Part shown: positions 16,929 through 25,797 of the stretch, one piece after another
Numbering within the stretch: the stretch's first letter is position 1
How the letters are laid out: each line of letters starts with the position of its first letter
Assembly: GCA_016938695.1 (NCBI GenBank)
Contig: JAFGUC010000006.1
Span: 124,001 to 188,000 of the forward strand
Reading direction: 5' to 3'
Origin: Candidatus Woesearchaeota archaeon
GTDB taxonomy: Archaea > Nanobdellota > Nanobdellia > Woesearchaeales > JAFGUC01
DNA: 64,000 nt
Translations under genes and position numbers: made by a program
The notes under the pieces: model-generated
Seen by the model: the letters and a program-made list of their open reading frames with translations, nothing else
Database searches by the model: none
What the model was told of the DNA's origin: nothing

Positions 16929-16942
16929 AAATTTATAAATTT
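16929..16942. promoter_or_regulatory. Palindromic, probably bidirectional TATA element
   Basis: AAATTTATAAATTT is a perfect 14-bp palindrome placed centrally between two divergent start codons: 16963 on plus is about 27 bp away and 16909 on minus about 27 bp away. Both distances fit leaderless transcription from one TBP site. Because archaeal TATA cores are themselves near-palindromic, bidirectional use is inference. Confidence 0.55.
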
Positions 16943-16962
16943 CTGTTTTTTAGAACCATTAA

Positions 16963-17640
16963 ATGAACGATCTTACAGTAATCATTCCAACATATAATGA
17001 ATGTCTAAATATTGGTAATTTAATAGGGACGATTTTAAGATTATATCCACAGGTTAAGATAATTGTTTCAGATGATGGTTCTACTGATGGCACTAAAGAA
17101 ATTGTGTTATCTTTTTCTCATTCTGTTTTTTTGTTGGATAGAACCTCTAGTAAAGTCCATGGACTAACAGCTTCTGTTGTGCATGCAGTTAGTTATGTTA
17201 AAACAAAGTATTTTGTAGTGTTAGATGGAGATTTTCAACATCCACTAACATTTATTTCGAATATTTATCAAAATTTAATACTTGGTTCTAGTATTGTAAT
17301 TGGTTCTCGGAAAAGACGAACAATTCATTGGGAAAAATATTCTAGAAAATTCATATCTGATTTTGGTACGTTTTTAGGAATTTTACGACTGAAAGTTAAT
17401 GGTGTTACTGTTAGAGATCCATTATCGGGATTTTTTGGAATGAGAACATCTATTTTTCGATTGTTAAATTTACGCAGATTTGTTCCAAAAGGCTACAAGG
17501 TTTTGTATGACGTTCTTAAGCAAATGAATTCTTCAAAGATAATTCAAGAATTATATTTTGAATTCCAGTTCAGAAAAAATGGTTCGTCTAAAATTGCATT
17601 TAAACACTTTTATTATTATTTGTTGTCTATGTTAAAATGA
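16963..17640 (+). CDS. GT2 glycosyltransferase, polyprenyl-phosphate-sugar type
   Basis: A 225-residue GT-A enzyme with LTVIIPTYNECLNIGNLI, SDDGSTDGTKE, the metal-binding LDGDFQHP, and RDPLSGFFGMR, all typical of dolichyl-phosphate mannose synthase-like proteins. It ends in an ATGA overlap with the large membrane protein, which probably uses the lipid-linked sugar made here. Confidence 0.9.
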   Translation: MNDLTVIIPTYNECLNIGNLIGTILRLYPQVKIIVSDDGSTDGTKEIVLSFSHSVFLLDRTSSKVHGLTASVVHAVSYVKTKYFVVLDGDFQHPLTFISNIYQNLILGSSIVIGSRKRRTIHWEKYSRKFISDFGTFLGILRLKVNGVTVRDPLSGFFGMRTSIFRLLNLRRFVPKGYKVLYDVLKQMNSSKIIQELYFEFQFRKNGSSKIAFKHFYYYLLSMLK

Positions 17641-19238
17641 TATCAGAAATGTTATTAGGTTTTAGTTTTGTAGTGCTTGCTATATGGCTATCGTTATTGA
17701 TTAAGTTTATTATTTTAAATAAATCTTATTTTAAGTCTTTGTTCAAGCGCGATTTTGTTTTTGTTCTGATTTTTATTGCTATTGGGTTCTTTTTTTTAAA
17801 TGTAATTGTTATTATATATTCTTCTGAGATTTGGACGCATATTTTTCAAGCATCTTGTGTTTCTAACCTTGGTCAGGGAAGTTTTTGCAATTTTAATTTA
17901 TATGGTAGTGATCATGAATTGATTATGCCTTTAATACTTGGTTTTTTGTTTAAAATATTTGGACAGAATTTGTTAGTTGTTAAATTATTATTTAGTTTCG
18001 TTATGATATTATCATTGATAATTAGTTTTTTTATATTTAGATCAAGAAATGTTTCAAGATTTATTTCTTTTTTTGCTTCTTTATGTTCAATTGTTCTTTT
18101 TTATGAATGTCATTTTAGTTCTTTTGTTTTTGGATTTGTTTTTTTGTTATTTTTTATTTTTTTGTTTGTTAATCGTAAGATATTAAAAACAAATTTTTGG
18201 TTTATTTTGTTCACGATACTTTTCTTAATTTTTGTTCGTGTGGAGTTTGTTTTTTTTATGTTTCCGTTTGTTATTATTCTTTTTTTAGAAAATAAAAAGT
18301 CTTTAAGATTGTTACATTTTTTTGTAACATTTCTATTTGTTTTTGTTTTTTTATTGCTTGTGAAATATAGAACTTTAGATTTATCTTCGAATATTAATTT
18401 TTTATTGTTTTTTCCGTTTGTTTTTGTTTTATTTTTTATTTTAAAGTCAAAATTAAAATTAAAAGAATCATTATTAATTTCTTTATCTGGTTTTGTTTTA
18501 TTGTTATTGTTATTTCTTTCACATTTTAACTATTTTAAGGAATATTCCTTTTGGAATGTTTTTTTGTATAAGTTGCCTTTGTGGCTTTTTGACTTGTTTA
18601 AGTTTCCATTGTTCAATTTTTTTGGTATTAATTTATCTTTTCTTTTCTTTTGTGTTGTGCTGTTTAGCTTTATTTTATGTGTGAAAAAAAATAATTTGGA
18701 TGGTAAAGTATTGTTCTTAGCAATCTTGAGTTTGTTTTATTCTTATTCTGTGTTGGAACACAATTTTGTGGATTTTAGATTTTTATCGGGGATTGTCTTT
18801 TTGTTGATAATATATTTTGTATTATTTTTTAATTTTGGAAAATTCGTTAGACTTTTTGTTATTTTGTTATTAGTTTTTTTATTGCTTGTTAATTACAATT
18901 CTGTATTTTTTCCAGGGGATGTCTCATGTACTCCAAATGATTTATTAAATGATTTTGACTCGTTTAATTCGAATGAGACATATATTTTTGGAGTTAATTC
19001 GTTTGAATTTTATACAGTACAGAATCGTCAGACGTATCCGTTTTCTTATAATTTTATAATGAACAAACCGTATGATATTGTTTTATATGATGGTTCTTTT
19101 GTTGGAATTCCTAACGGACTTTGTGATGTTTTATCTTCTTTAGCATATTCAGAAATTATCAATAGATTAAATTTTGAGAATTTGTCTTTGAAATTTGTTT
19201 CAAATTCTACTTATTTTGAGTGGTACAAATTGAATTGA
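17637..19238 (+). CDS. Polytopic membrane protein, ArnT/PMT-like (GT39-type) glycosyltransferase candidate
   Basis: A 533-residue protein with about eleven membrane segments in residues 1-440 and an extracytoplasmic C-terminal domain of about 95 residues with two Cys (in VSCTPN and GLCDVL). The first long loop contains SEIWTHIFQASCV and YGSDHELIMPLI, the position of the catalytic acidic residues in GT-C enzymes that use polyprenyl-phosphate sugars. The ATGA overlap with the GT2 gene supports a donor-synthase/transferase pair. Classification rests on topology and context, not on a clear motif. It converges exactly (1-bp spacing) with the next gene. Confidence 0.65.
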   Translation: MISEMLLGFSFVVLAIWLSLLIKFIILNKSYFKSLFKRDFVFVLIFIAIGFFFLNVIVIIYSSEIWTHIFQASCVSNLGQGSFCNFNLYGSDHELIMPLILGFLFKIFGQNLLVVKLLFSFVMILSLIISFFIFRSRNVSRFISFFASLCSIVLFYECHFSSFVFGFVFLLFFIFLFVNRKILKTNFWFILFTILFLIFVRVEFVFFMFPFVIILFLENKKSLRLLHFFVTFLFVFVFLLLVKYRTLDLSSNINFLLFFPFVFVLFFILKSKLKLKESLLISLSGFVLLLLLFLSHFNYFKEYSFWNVFLYKLPLWLFDLFKFPLFNFFGINLSFLFFCVVLFSFILCVKKNNLDGKVLFLAILSLFYSYSVLEHNFVDFRFLSGIVFLLIIYFVLFFNFGKFVRLFVILLLVFLLLVNYNSVFFPGDVSCTPNDLLNDFDSFNSNETYIFGVNSFEFYTVQNRQTYPFSYNFIMNKPYDIVLYDGSFVGIPNGLCDVLSSLAYSEIINRLNFENLSLKFVSNSTYFEWYKLN

Positions 19239-20690
19239 TTATTCGGTTATATTATCATATCCATATATGTGATAGTAAGGTATGATGTATTTTAGTGATT
19301 GTCCTTCTTTTAGTCCTTTGTAAGTATAAGTAATTAATCTAGTGAAATAACTTAATTTTTGTTTTTTAATCATCTTGATTATTTTTGGAAGAACTGTAAT
19401 TAAGTATGCTTTAGCATGAAGAAATTCTATTTCTTTAAATGAAATTTGTTTGTTTTCAATTACTGCACCATATTGTAGATTGTCTACATGGTTTGCTCTT
19501 TTTAGGTTTAAAGTTGTGTTTGTTTCCCCAAGAATCTTCATTGATTTTTTGGTGATTGGTTTGTATATGAAGAATGCACTTCTACTAGCATTTAGACGTT
19601 TTGCAAGTTTTATTGTTTTGTTTATCTTGTTTTTATCTTCTGTTGGAGACCCGATAATATAATATAGTGTTTTATTGATTTTTTTAGAATCTAGTAATCT
19701 GTTTATTTTAAGTATTTCTTTGGTACTAATTCTTTTATTGTGAATCTTGTTTCGTACGAAGTCATCTCCAGATTCAATACCCATACGAATTATTTTACAT
19801 CCTGCTTTTGCTAGTAAATCAATTTTTTCTTCATCTAGATTATCTATTCTTGAAAACACACTTATAGGATGCTTTTTTGGATCTAGAAGTTCATTATAAC
19901 GTATTGTAAATCTTTTCAACCAGTTTTTATCTAGAGTAAAAACGGGATCAAAAATTTGGGCTAATTTCATCCCTCTTTTCTTGTATTTATTCCATTGGAA
20001 TGAGATTTCTTCAGCGAACCACTCAGGATCTATCTTTCTGTAATATTTTCCTTTAACGTGGTCTTCTATCTCGCATGCTTCACAAAAAGAACAATTGTAT
20101 GGGCATCCTCTACTTCCAACGAAGTATATCATTTGTAAAAAATACAAGTATTTGTCTAGATCGTCCCATAAATCCCAATCTAAGTGGGGTGTATTTGAAA
20201 GGTCAGTTATAAATTTGCCAGAGTTGTTTTTTATTGTTTTTGATCCGTCTTTTACCCAAAAACCATCAACTTTTTTTGGTAATTTTTTGTTTTTTTCGTA
20301 TTTGTTGAGTATTTCAAGTAAGGTATATTCTCCATCTCCAATAATTATTCCATTGAAGAAACTTTTTTTGATTGCTTCTTCAGGATAGATTGAAGTATAG
20401 TATCCTCCACCAATAATAGGAATATCTGGATATCTTTTTTTAAGAAATAATGATATTTTTGCAACATATTGCATGTATAAGTTGTTGCATGAAAATGCAA
20501 AAATTTTAGGATTTGTATTTTCTATTTTTTTAATTAGATATTCTTTCCAATCTTTTTGATGAAAAGTGGTATCTGCAATAAATGCTCTGTGATTTTTAGA
20601 TTCGTTTATTTTGGTGGCAAGAGTAGTAATTGCGACATCTAATGCGCTGTAATCTGCTTTGAATAGAGCATTTATGAAAAGTATATTCAT
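19239..20690 (-). CDS. Cobalamin-binding-type radical SAM protein (class B)
   Basis: A 483-residue enzyme. The N-terminal B12-binding-like domain has ILFINALF and PIIGGGYYTSIYPEEAI, with IIIGDGEYTLLEIL after it. The radical SAM cluster is C196, C200 and C203 in RGCPYNCSFC, with two more Cys close by (CEAC). RMGIESGDD is the later strand motif. The family includes methyltransferases and oxidoreductases with very diverse substrates. It is transcribed on its own from a TTTAAATGG-like box about 27 bp upstream. A second class B enzyme this close to GT genes suggests modification of a surface glycan, lipid or peptide. Confidence 0.87.
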   Translation of the reverse strand: MNILFINALFKADYSALDVAITTLATKINESKNHRAFIADTTFHQKDWKEYLIKKIENTNPKIFAFSCNNLYMQYVAKISLFLKKRYPDIPIIGGGYYTSIYPEEAIKKSFFNGIIIGDGEYTLLEILNKYEKNKKLPKKVDGFWVKDGSKTIKNNSGKFITDLSNTPHLDWDLWDDLDKYLYFLQMIYFVGSRGCPYNCSFCEACEIEDHVKGKYYRKIDPEWFAEEISFQWNKYKKRGMKLAQIFDPVFTLDKNWLKRFTIRYNELLDPKKHPISVFSRIDNLDEEKIDLLAKAGCKIIRMGIESGDDFVRNKIHNKRISTKEILKINRLLDSKKINKTLYYIIGSPTEDKNKINKTIKLAKRLNASRSAFFIYKPITKKSMKILGETNTTLNLKRANHVDNLQYGAVIENKQISFKEIEFLHAKAYLITVLPKIIKMIKKQKLSYFTRLITYTYKGLKEGQSLKYIIPYYHIYGYDNITE

Positions 20691-20771
20691 TTTTCCAAGA
20701 GTATTAGTTCCATTTAAAAAGTGTTTCGTTTTTTAGAAATTTATTTAAATACTTTATATTTAATTTCACAA

Positions 20772-21833
20772 ATGGAGCTTTTTGTTTATATTCTTCCTTT
20801 TGCTTTGCTACTTGGTTTTTTTACGTCTTATTCTGATATAAAATCTTCAAAAATTAAGAATTATGTTCTTAAGTATTGTTTATTTTTTATAATCTTAATT
20901 AATGTGTTTTTTTTAGCAATAATGAAATTCAATCATTTTAATATGGCTAATGTTCTTCCCTATTATAGAGATTATATCTTAAGTGTTGTTTTTGTGTTCT
21001 TGGTTAGTCTTATTTTGTGGATTTTTGGATTTTGGAATGCTGCAGATTCAAAACTTATAACTGTTTTCGCATTAGCGCTTCCACCGTCGACTGTAGTTTA
21101 TAATTATTCTTCATTATATGGAGTTAATTTTTTTTATAATGTAGTTTTTGTTAATATCATATTTTTCATATTTAGATCGTTAAGGCATTTAAAAACTTTT
21201 GATAAGAAGAAATTAGGTTACTTGCCTAAGTTTTCTTTTTTTAGCTTTTTTAATCTTTTTTTGGTTGTTTTTTCTTTTGGTTTTGTATCACGAATTTTTA
21301 ACTTTATTTCTAATTCCGTCGATAGATTTTATATTAATATTTTATTCATGATTTCTCTTTTTTACTTTTTAAGAAAATTGAAAATTCAAAAGTACATTAT
21401 TTTTATCTTCTTTGGTATTAGTTTATACTTTAATAGAAATGAATTTTTAAATATTATTTTTTGGAAGAATTTATTTGGTATTTTTTTATTCTTAACATTT
21501 ATACGTTTGTTTATGGATTATTTATCTATTTCTAATGTATCTATTGTAAAGATTGACGAATTAAAACCAGGTATGCATTTAGCTCAAGATTTTGTGATTG
21601 ATGGAAAAAAGAAATCAAGATTCTTATCTGATATTATTTCTTATGATCAGTTTAAAGGTTTGTCTTTGGATTCAATATCTGATATACAAAAAATTAAGCA
21701 AGATATTCGTAATGGTGAAATTTTAATATCTCGACGTGATAGTTTTGCACCATTTATTTTTATAGGATATATACTAACTGTTTTGTTGCAATCTAATTTG
21801 TTAACTTTTTTGAGAATTATTTTTAAGTTCTAA
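20772..21833 (+). CDS. A24 (prepilin peptidase-like) membrane protein with altered GxGD motif
   Basis: A 353-residue polytopic protein homologous to archaeal prepilin peptidases and to the gene at 42063. The first catalytic Asp is D22 in YSDIKSSKIKN. The second is D92, but its motif is NAADSK, where GxGD is expected. About eight membrane segments follow, then a cytoplasmic domain (VKIDELKPGMHLAQDF) also present in the 42063 protein, then a last membrane helix. The start at ATG 20772 lies about 27 bp from a TTTAAATA box; an upstream ATG at 20721 is unlikely. Both Asp remain, so activity is possible with a changed specificity. Its location among radical SAM genes invites a role in cutting the His-repeat peptide leaders, but that is a guess. 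Confidence 0.7.
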   Translation: MELFVYILPFALLLGFFTSYSDIKSSKIKNYVLKYCLFFIILINVFFLAIMKFNHFNMANVLPYYRDYILSVVFVFLVSLILWIFGFWNAADSKLITVFALALPPSTVVYNYSSLYGVNFFYNVVFVNIIFFIFRSLRHLKTFDKKKLGYLPKFSFFSFFNLFLVVFSFGFVSRIFNFISNSVDRFYINILFMISLFYFLRKLKIQKYIIFIFFGISLYFNRNEFLNIIFWKNLFGIFLFLTFIRLFMDYLSISNVSIVKIDELKPGMHLAQDFVIDGKKKSRFLSDIISYDQFKGLSLDSISDIQKIKQDIRNGEILISRRDSFAPFIFIGYILTVLLQSNLLTFLRIIFKF

Positions 21834-24054
21834 ATAGGGGTTCTATGATTTTTTTATTTATTGATATTTGTGTTTTTATTTCATTCTTGAAATATATTAT
21901 CTTGGGTTTTTCTTCATTTGTATTTGATATTTGTTTTAATTTTGCATATTTTAAATAATCGAGAAGTTTATTTTTGTTTGGTTTATTATTTATTTTTATG
22001 AATTCAAAGATTGCAGATTCTTCAATTGTTTTGTTTTTGTTTATTTTTTTGTAGTTAAGCATAAAGTTATTGGATTCGAATAGTTTTATTATCTCGTCAG
22101 GTTCTCTAAGTGTATAAAGCATCTCATTTGCTATGGTGTTTAGTAATGAATTGTATTTGGTGTTACAAAGGTGAAATATTCTTATTGTTCCTTTTTCTTT
22201 TAAATTATTGTTTAGAAATTCAAAGTATTTTGTGGGATTTTTAATGCAGTGAAGTAATCCTCTATCAAAAATAAGGTCAGATTTTTCTATAAATATTGTG
22301 TTTTCAATGTTTTGGTTTATGTAATCAATATTATCTAGTTTGTTTTTTTCGGTTGCAATTTTTAGTGCTTCGCTTGAGAAATCAATTCCAATTATTTTAG
22401 ATTTTTTGTTTTCGTTTGCAATTTTTTTTGTAAATTCTCCAGTTGAGCAACCCATATCTATAATTGTTTTTTTGTCTTCAGATATATTTGTGTTTAATAT
22501 TTTCTCATTATTAATGTTCCAGAATAAACTTTCTTCATTTTTTATTGTATATGTGTCCCAGAAAAAAGAGTAATTTTTACTAAAAATTTCTTTGATTTCT
22601 TGAATTATTATTTCTTGTTCTTTGTTTTTTGATTTTTTATTAAAAATTGTGCCTAATGATTTTATTGTTGTTTCTTCTTCAGTATCACTTTTAAATATAT
22701 CAATTAGATTTTGAATATATCTTTCTTTTTTTGAATCATAATATTGATATTTTCCAGGAGCTAAATCTGCATAATCAATTTTTTTTGCTTTTATTATTGG
22801 TTTTAATGTTTTGAAATCTTGTGTTCTTGGAACAGGCACAAAAGGATGTATCTCGAGTCTTGATCCCATTGCGATTGAAAACAAAATACTAAGAATCATA
22901 TCTTCTTTTGTTTGGTGAGGTGTTCCTAGAATGACTTCAATAATTGGTTTTGTTTGTTTTTCAAGTAATTTTTTGAACATTCGTCGTGATTCTGTGAAGT
23001 TATATTCGCTTTTGTTATATTTTTTTATATTTTCTAAATTAATGTCTTCAAATGAAATTCGTAAATCTTTAGTTATTCCTTCTAAATCTTCTATTGTTTC
23101 TTCATTGAGTTTTTTAATATCGAAAAGTAAGCTATATTTAATGTCGATGTTTTGTTTTTTTGTTTCTAAAATTATTTTTTTGAGATGATTTTTGTAGTTT
23201 AAACATATATTTTCATCCATAAAGAAAATATCTTTTATTTTCGGAAATATTTTTTTTGTTTCTTTAATATCATTTAGTATTTTTTCAGGACTGTTAAATC
23301 TTAATTTATTTCCTTCAAGTACGCTAAAACCGCAATATGTGCAGTTATTTGGGCATCCGTGTGAGGAATAGCAAATTAAAGTATCGTAATCTGAATAAAA
23401 CTTTTTAATTATATTTAAATTAGGAAAACTGAATTCATTAATACATAATTTACCCGTCATAACTCTGTCGATTTGAAATTGTCTTAGGCTGTTTGGAGCT
23501 AATGTTACTAATGTTCCACCGACACTAATTTTAGATTGTTTGAATTTTCTCCTTATTATTTTAATGTATTCATTTATTATTTTGTAGTTATATGTGAATG
23601 TTCCTGTTATTAGTATTTCGTCTGGTTCAATTGTTATTTTTTCTAATTCTTTTGGAAATAATTCGTTTTTTTTACCGTGTAAATCGATTATTTCAATATT
23701 TTTATCTAATCCAATAAATTCTGCAAGTCTTGAAGCGGTTCCAGTTATTTCTTTGTATTTGTTTTTTAGGATTTCTGAAATTATAATTATAAGAAAATTC
23801 TTTTTATCTTTGAATTCTAATTTAATGCATTCTGTTTTTATTCTTTGTAGAATCTCATTTTGTTCTTGTGTTTTTTCGATTTTTATATACAATCCTTTAG
23901 GAGTTCTAATATTTTGTAGGAAATTTAAATTTAATATTTTTGTTTCTTTTGGTGTTATAAGTAGTTTTGGTTGAGAAAAAGTAATTGTATCTTGGTTAAT
24001 AATTGCAGTAGCTACTTTTATTTCAAAGTCTGGCTCGTTAGGATTGATTATCAT
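21823..24054 (-). CDS. Class B radical SAM protein fused to a C-terminal methyltransferase
   Basis: A 743-residue enzyme. Residues 1-215 are a divergent cobalamin-binding-like region (KISVGGTLVTLAP). The radical SAM domain has C234, C238 and C241 in HGCPNNCTYC, then FFMDENICL. Residues 520-680 are a class I SAM methyltransferase (TIIDMGCSTGEFTKKIA; IIGIDFSSEAL; LIFDRGLLHCI). The gene begins inside the stop of the tandem radical SAM gene (4-bp overlap), so the two are translated together. Having both radical and polar methylation modules in one chain suggests successive methylations of one substrate. The 3' end overlaps the A24-like gene by 11 bp, convergently. Confidence 0.83.
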   Translation of the reverse strand: MIINPNEPDFEIKVATAIINQDTITFSQPKLLITPKETKILNLNFLQNIRTPKGLYIKIEKTQEQNEILQRIKTECIKLEFKDKKNFLIIIISEILKNKYKEITGTASRLAEFIGLDKNIEIIDLHGKKNELFPKELEKITIEPDEILITGTFTYNYKIINEYIKIIRRKFKQSKISVGGTLVTLAPNSLRQFQIDRVMTGKLCINEFSFPNLNIIKKFYSDYDTLICYSSHGCPNNCTYCGFSVLEGNKLRFNSPEKILNDIKETKKIFPKIKDIFFMDENICLNYKNHLKKIILETKKQNIDIKYSLLFDIKKLNEETIEDLEGITKDLRISFEDINLENIKKYNKSEYNFTESRRMFKKLLEKQTKPIIEVILGTPHQTKEDMILSILFSIAMGSRLEIHPFVPVPRTQDFKTLKPIIKAKKIDYADLAPGKYQYYDSKKERYIQNLIDIFKSDTEEETTIKSLGTIFNKKSKNKEQEIIIQEIKEIFSKNYSFFWDTYTIKNEESLFWNINNEKILNTNISEDKKTIIDMGCSTGEFTKKIANENKKSKIIGIDFSSEALKIATEKNKLDNIDYINQNIENTIFIEKSDLIFDRGLLHCIKNPTKYFEFLNNNLKEKGTIRIFHLCNTKYNSLLNTIANEMLYTLREPDEIIKLFESNNFMLNYKKINKNKTIEESAIFEFIKINNKPNKNKLLDYLKYAKLKQISNTNEEKPKIIYFKNEIKTQISINKKIIEPLFRT

Positions 24055-25721
24055 TTTATATTTTCTGGTCTTGCGAAAGGGTCCAATTCTGCAATATTTC
24101 CTTTATTTTTTAGTGCTGAAAATCTACATCCACCGAGGCATTGTGATAGAAGGTAGCACACCTTACATTCATTTGGAATTAATATTCCATTTTTTGTGTT
24201 TGAAAAAATAGGTGAGTTTGTTATTTCTTTGAAGTTGTTTTCATTTAATTTCGTGTTTGGTTCATTAATTGAATAACAGTATTTTAGTTCTCCGTTTGGA
24301 TTCAGAACTATTGTATTTCCAATTCCACACGTCCAGAATCCGTTACTGATATCTTTTAAAATTTCAGGTTTGTAAAAGCAAAATGGTAGTGCGGTAATGT
24401 GGATTTTGTATTTTGACGATGTATTATGTATATGTATTTTATCAATTAGATTTTCAAGTTCTTTGAAGTTGATTGAATTTTTTGTGTTTGGATTGTCAAT
24501 TGGTCTAAGATATGTTATTTCAGATTTGCAATCTTGTGATAACTGTTCATATATTTCAAAATTATTAATTGTTTCATGATTTGTTATGACATTGATAATT
24601 TTTCTTGGTTTATTTAGATTTGTTAGAATTTTTTTGATTTGTTTTGTTTCAGAATTAATTTTGTGGATTGAAATCATGATTTGATCAACATTGTTATTAA
24701 TAAATTCAATATCATTTTCTTCTAATTTTAGTCCATTAGTATTAAGTAAAACTTTTAATTGTAATTCTTTGGCGTACTCAATTAAATCCCAAATATCTTT
24801 TCTAATGGTTGGTTCTCCACCAGTGAACCTTATTGTTTGAATGTCGTTGTTTTTTAGGATTTTTATGTTTGTTTTGATTTCATCTGTTGTTAATTCATTC
24901 TGTGTCTGTTTACTGTTTTTATTCATACAAAATTCACAATTTAAATTACAATCATATGTTATTTCTAGTTTAGCTTCTATTGGTTTTAATGGAATGTTTT
25001 TTATTTGATTAATTATTAAATCATTTTTATGTGCGAAAAGTCCGTCACAATTATCGAGATTTTCACATAGTTGACAAATTGTTTTATCTGTGTTCTCTTT
25101 TATGTCATAACTACTACCATCATATTTTTTTGTATTATCATTAAATAATACTTTAATGCATTCTGGAATGTTTGCTGTGTGTAAAATTAATTCTTGATTT
25201 TTGATTTGATTGATTTTCTCGTAGAATTCTACATAATTAATATATTCAGAATAGTTGTTAAGTTCGTTAGTATTTTCTGGGAAAAAAAACTCAAATATAA
25301 ACTCTTTAATTATTGGAATAAAATAATTTATTATTTTTGGAATATTTGTTGTTTTTCTAATTTGAATTAAAATTTTGGTTTTATTTTTAATTTTGTTTAG
25401 TAGATTTATGTTTATATTTTGTTGTATGAATGGTTCTGCTTTAATTATGATTTCTGTACTGATTTCATCAATGACTTTTGTTTTGTCTGAATCTTGTAAA
25501 AATGATCCGTTTGTTATTATTACTACTTCTTTTTTTGTTAGTTGATTTGTTATGCTTTTTAATTTATTTATGTCAAGAGTAGGCTCTCCTCCAAAAATAA
25601 TTATTCTGTTTTCTTTTATTTTGTTTATTATATTTGAGCTAGAATCTTCTAGATTATATTTTCTATAACAATTACTGCAATTTAGATTACATTCATTTGA
25701 AAGTTTGATATATTGTTTCAT
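24051..25721 (-). CDS. Tandem double radical SAM protein with C-terminal SPASM
   Basis: A 556-residue protein with two complete radical SAM units. Unit 1 (residues 1-230) has C11, C15 and C18 (CNLNCSNC), GGEPT at 44-48, and an auxiliary set C188, C216, C219 and C225 (C-x2-C-x5-C). Unit 2 (250-556) has C258, C262 and C265 (CNLNCEFC), GGEPT at 301-305, and a SPASM-type set C448, C465, C482, C519, C522, C528 and C532. Up to four Fe-S clusters are predicted. SPASM enzymes commonly modify peptides. The gene is divergent from the His-repeat peptide genes and shares a symmetric TATA element with them, which makes those peptides the obvious candidate substrates. Confidence 0.88.
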   Translation of the reverse strand: MKQYIKLSNECNLNCSNCYRKYNLEDSSSNIINKIKENRIIIFGGEPTLDINKLKSITNQLTKKEVVIITNGSFLQDSDKTKVIDEISTEIIIKAEPFIQQNININLLNKIKNKTKILIQIRKTTNIPKIINYFIPIIKEFIFEFFFPENTNELNNYSEYINYVEFYEKINQIKNQELILHTANIPECIKVLFNDNTKKYDGSSYDIKENTDKTICQLCENLDNCDGLFAHKNDLIINQIKNIPLKPIEAKLEITYDCNLNCEFCMNKNSKQTQNELTTDEIKTNIKILKNNDIQTIRFTGGEPTIRKDIWDLIEYAKELQLKVLLNTNGLKLEENDIEFINNNVDQIMISIHKINSETKQIKKILTNLNKPRKIINVITNHETINNFEIYEQLSQDCKSEITYLRPIDNPNTKNSINFKELENLIDKIHIHNTSSKYKIHITALPFCFYKPEILKDISNGFWTCGIGNTIVLNPNGELKYCYSINEPNTKLNENNFKEITNSPIFSNTKNGILIPNECKVCYLLSQCLGGCRFSALKNKGNIAELDPFARPENIK

Positions 25722-25751
25722 TTTTCACTTATTAGTAGTTCTTACAACAAG

Positions 25752-25770
25752 ATAAGTTTTATAAACTTAT
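25752..25770. promoter_or_regulatory. Symmetric TATA element between the double radical SAM gene and the His-repeat genes
   Basis: ATAAGTTT-TAT-AAACTTAT is a perfect 8-bp inverted repeat with a 3-nt spacer that embeds a TTTATAAA-like core. It lies 28 bp before the peptide ATG (25798) and 31 bp from the start of the divergent gene (25721). It could be one TBP site used in both directions or a repressor site overlapping the TATA box. AGGTG before the peptide ATG serves as the ribosome site. Confidence 0.6.
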
Positions 25771-25797
25771 AATATTTCTTTTTTATTAGGTGTTTAT

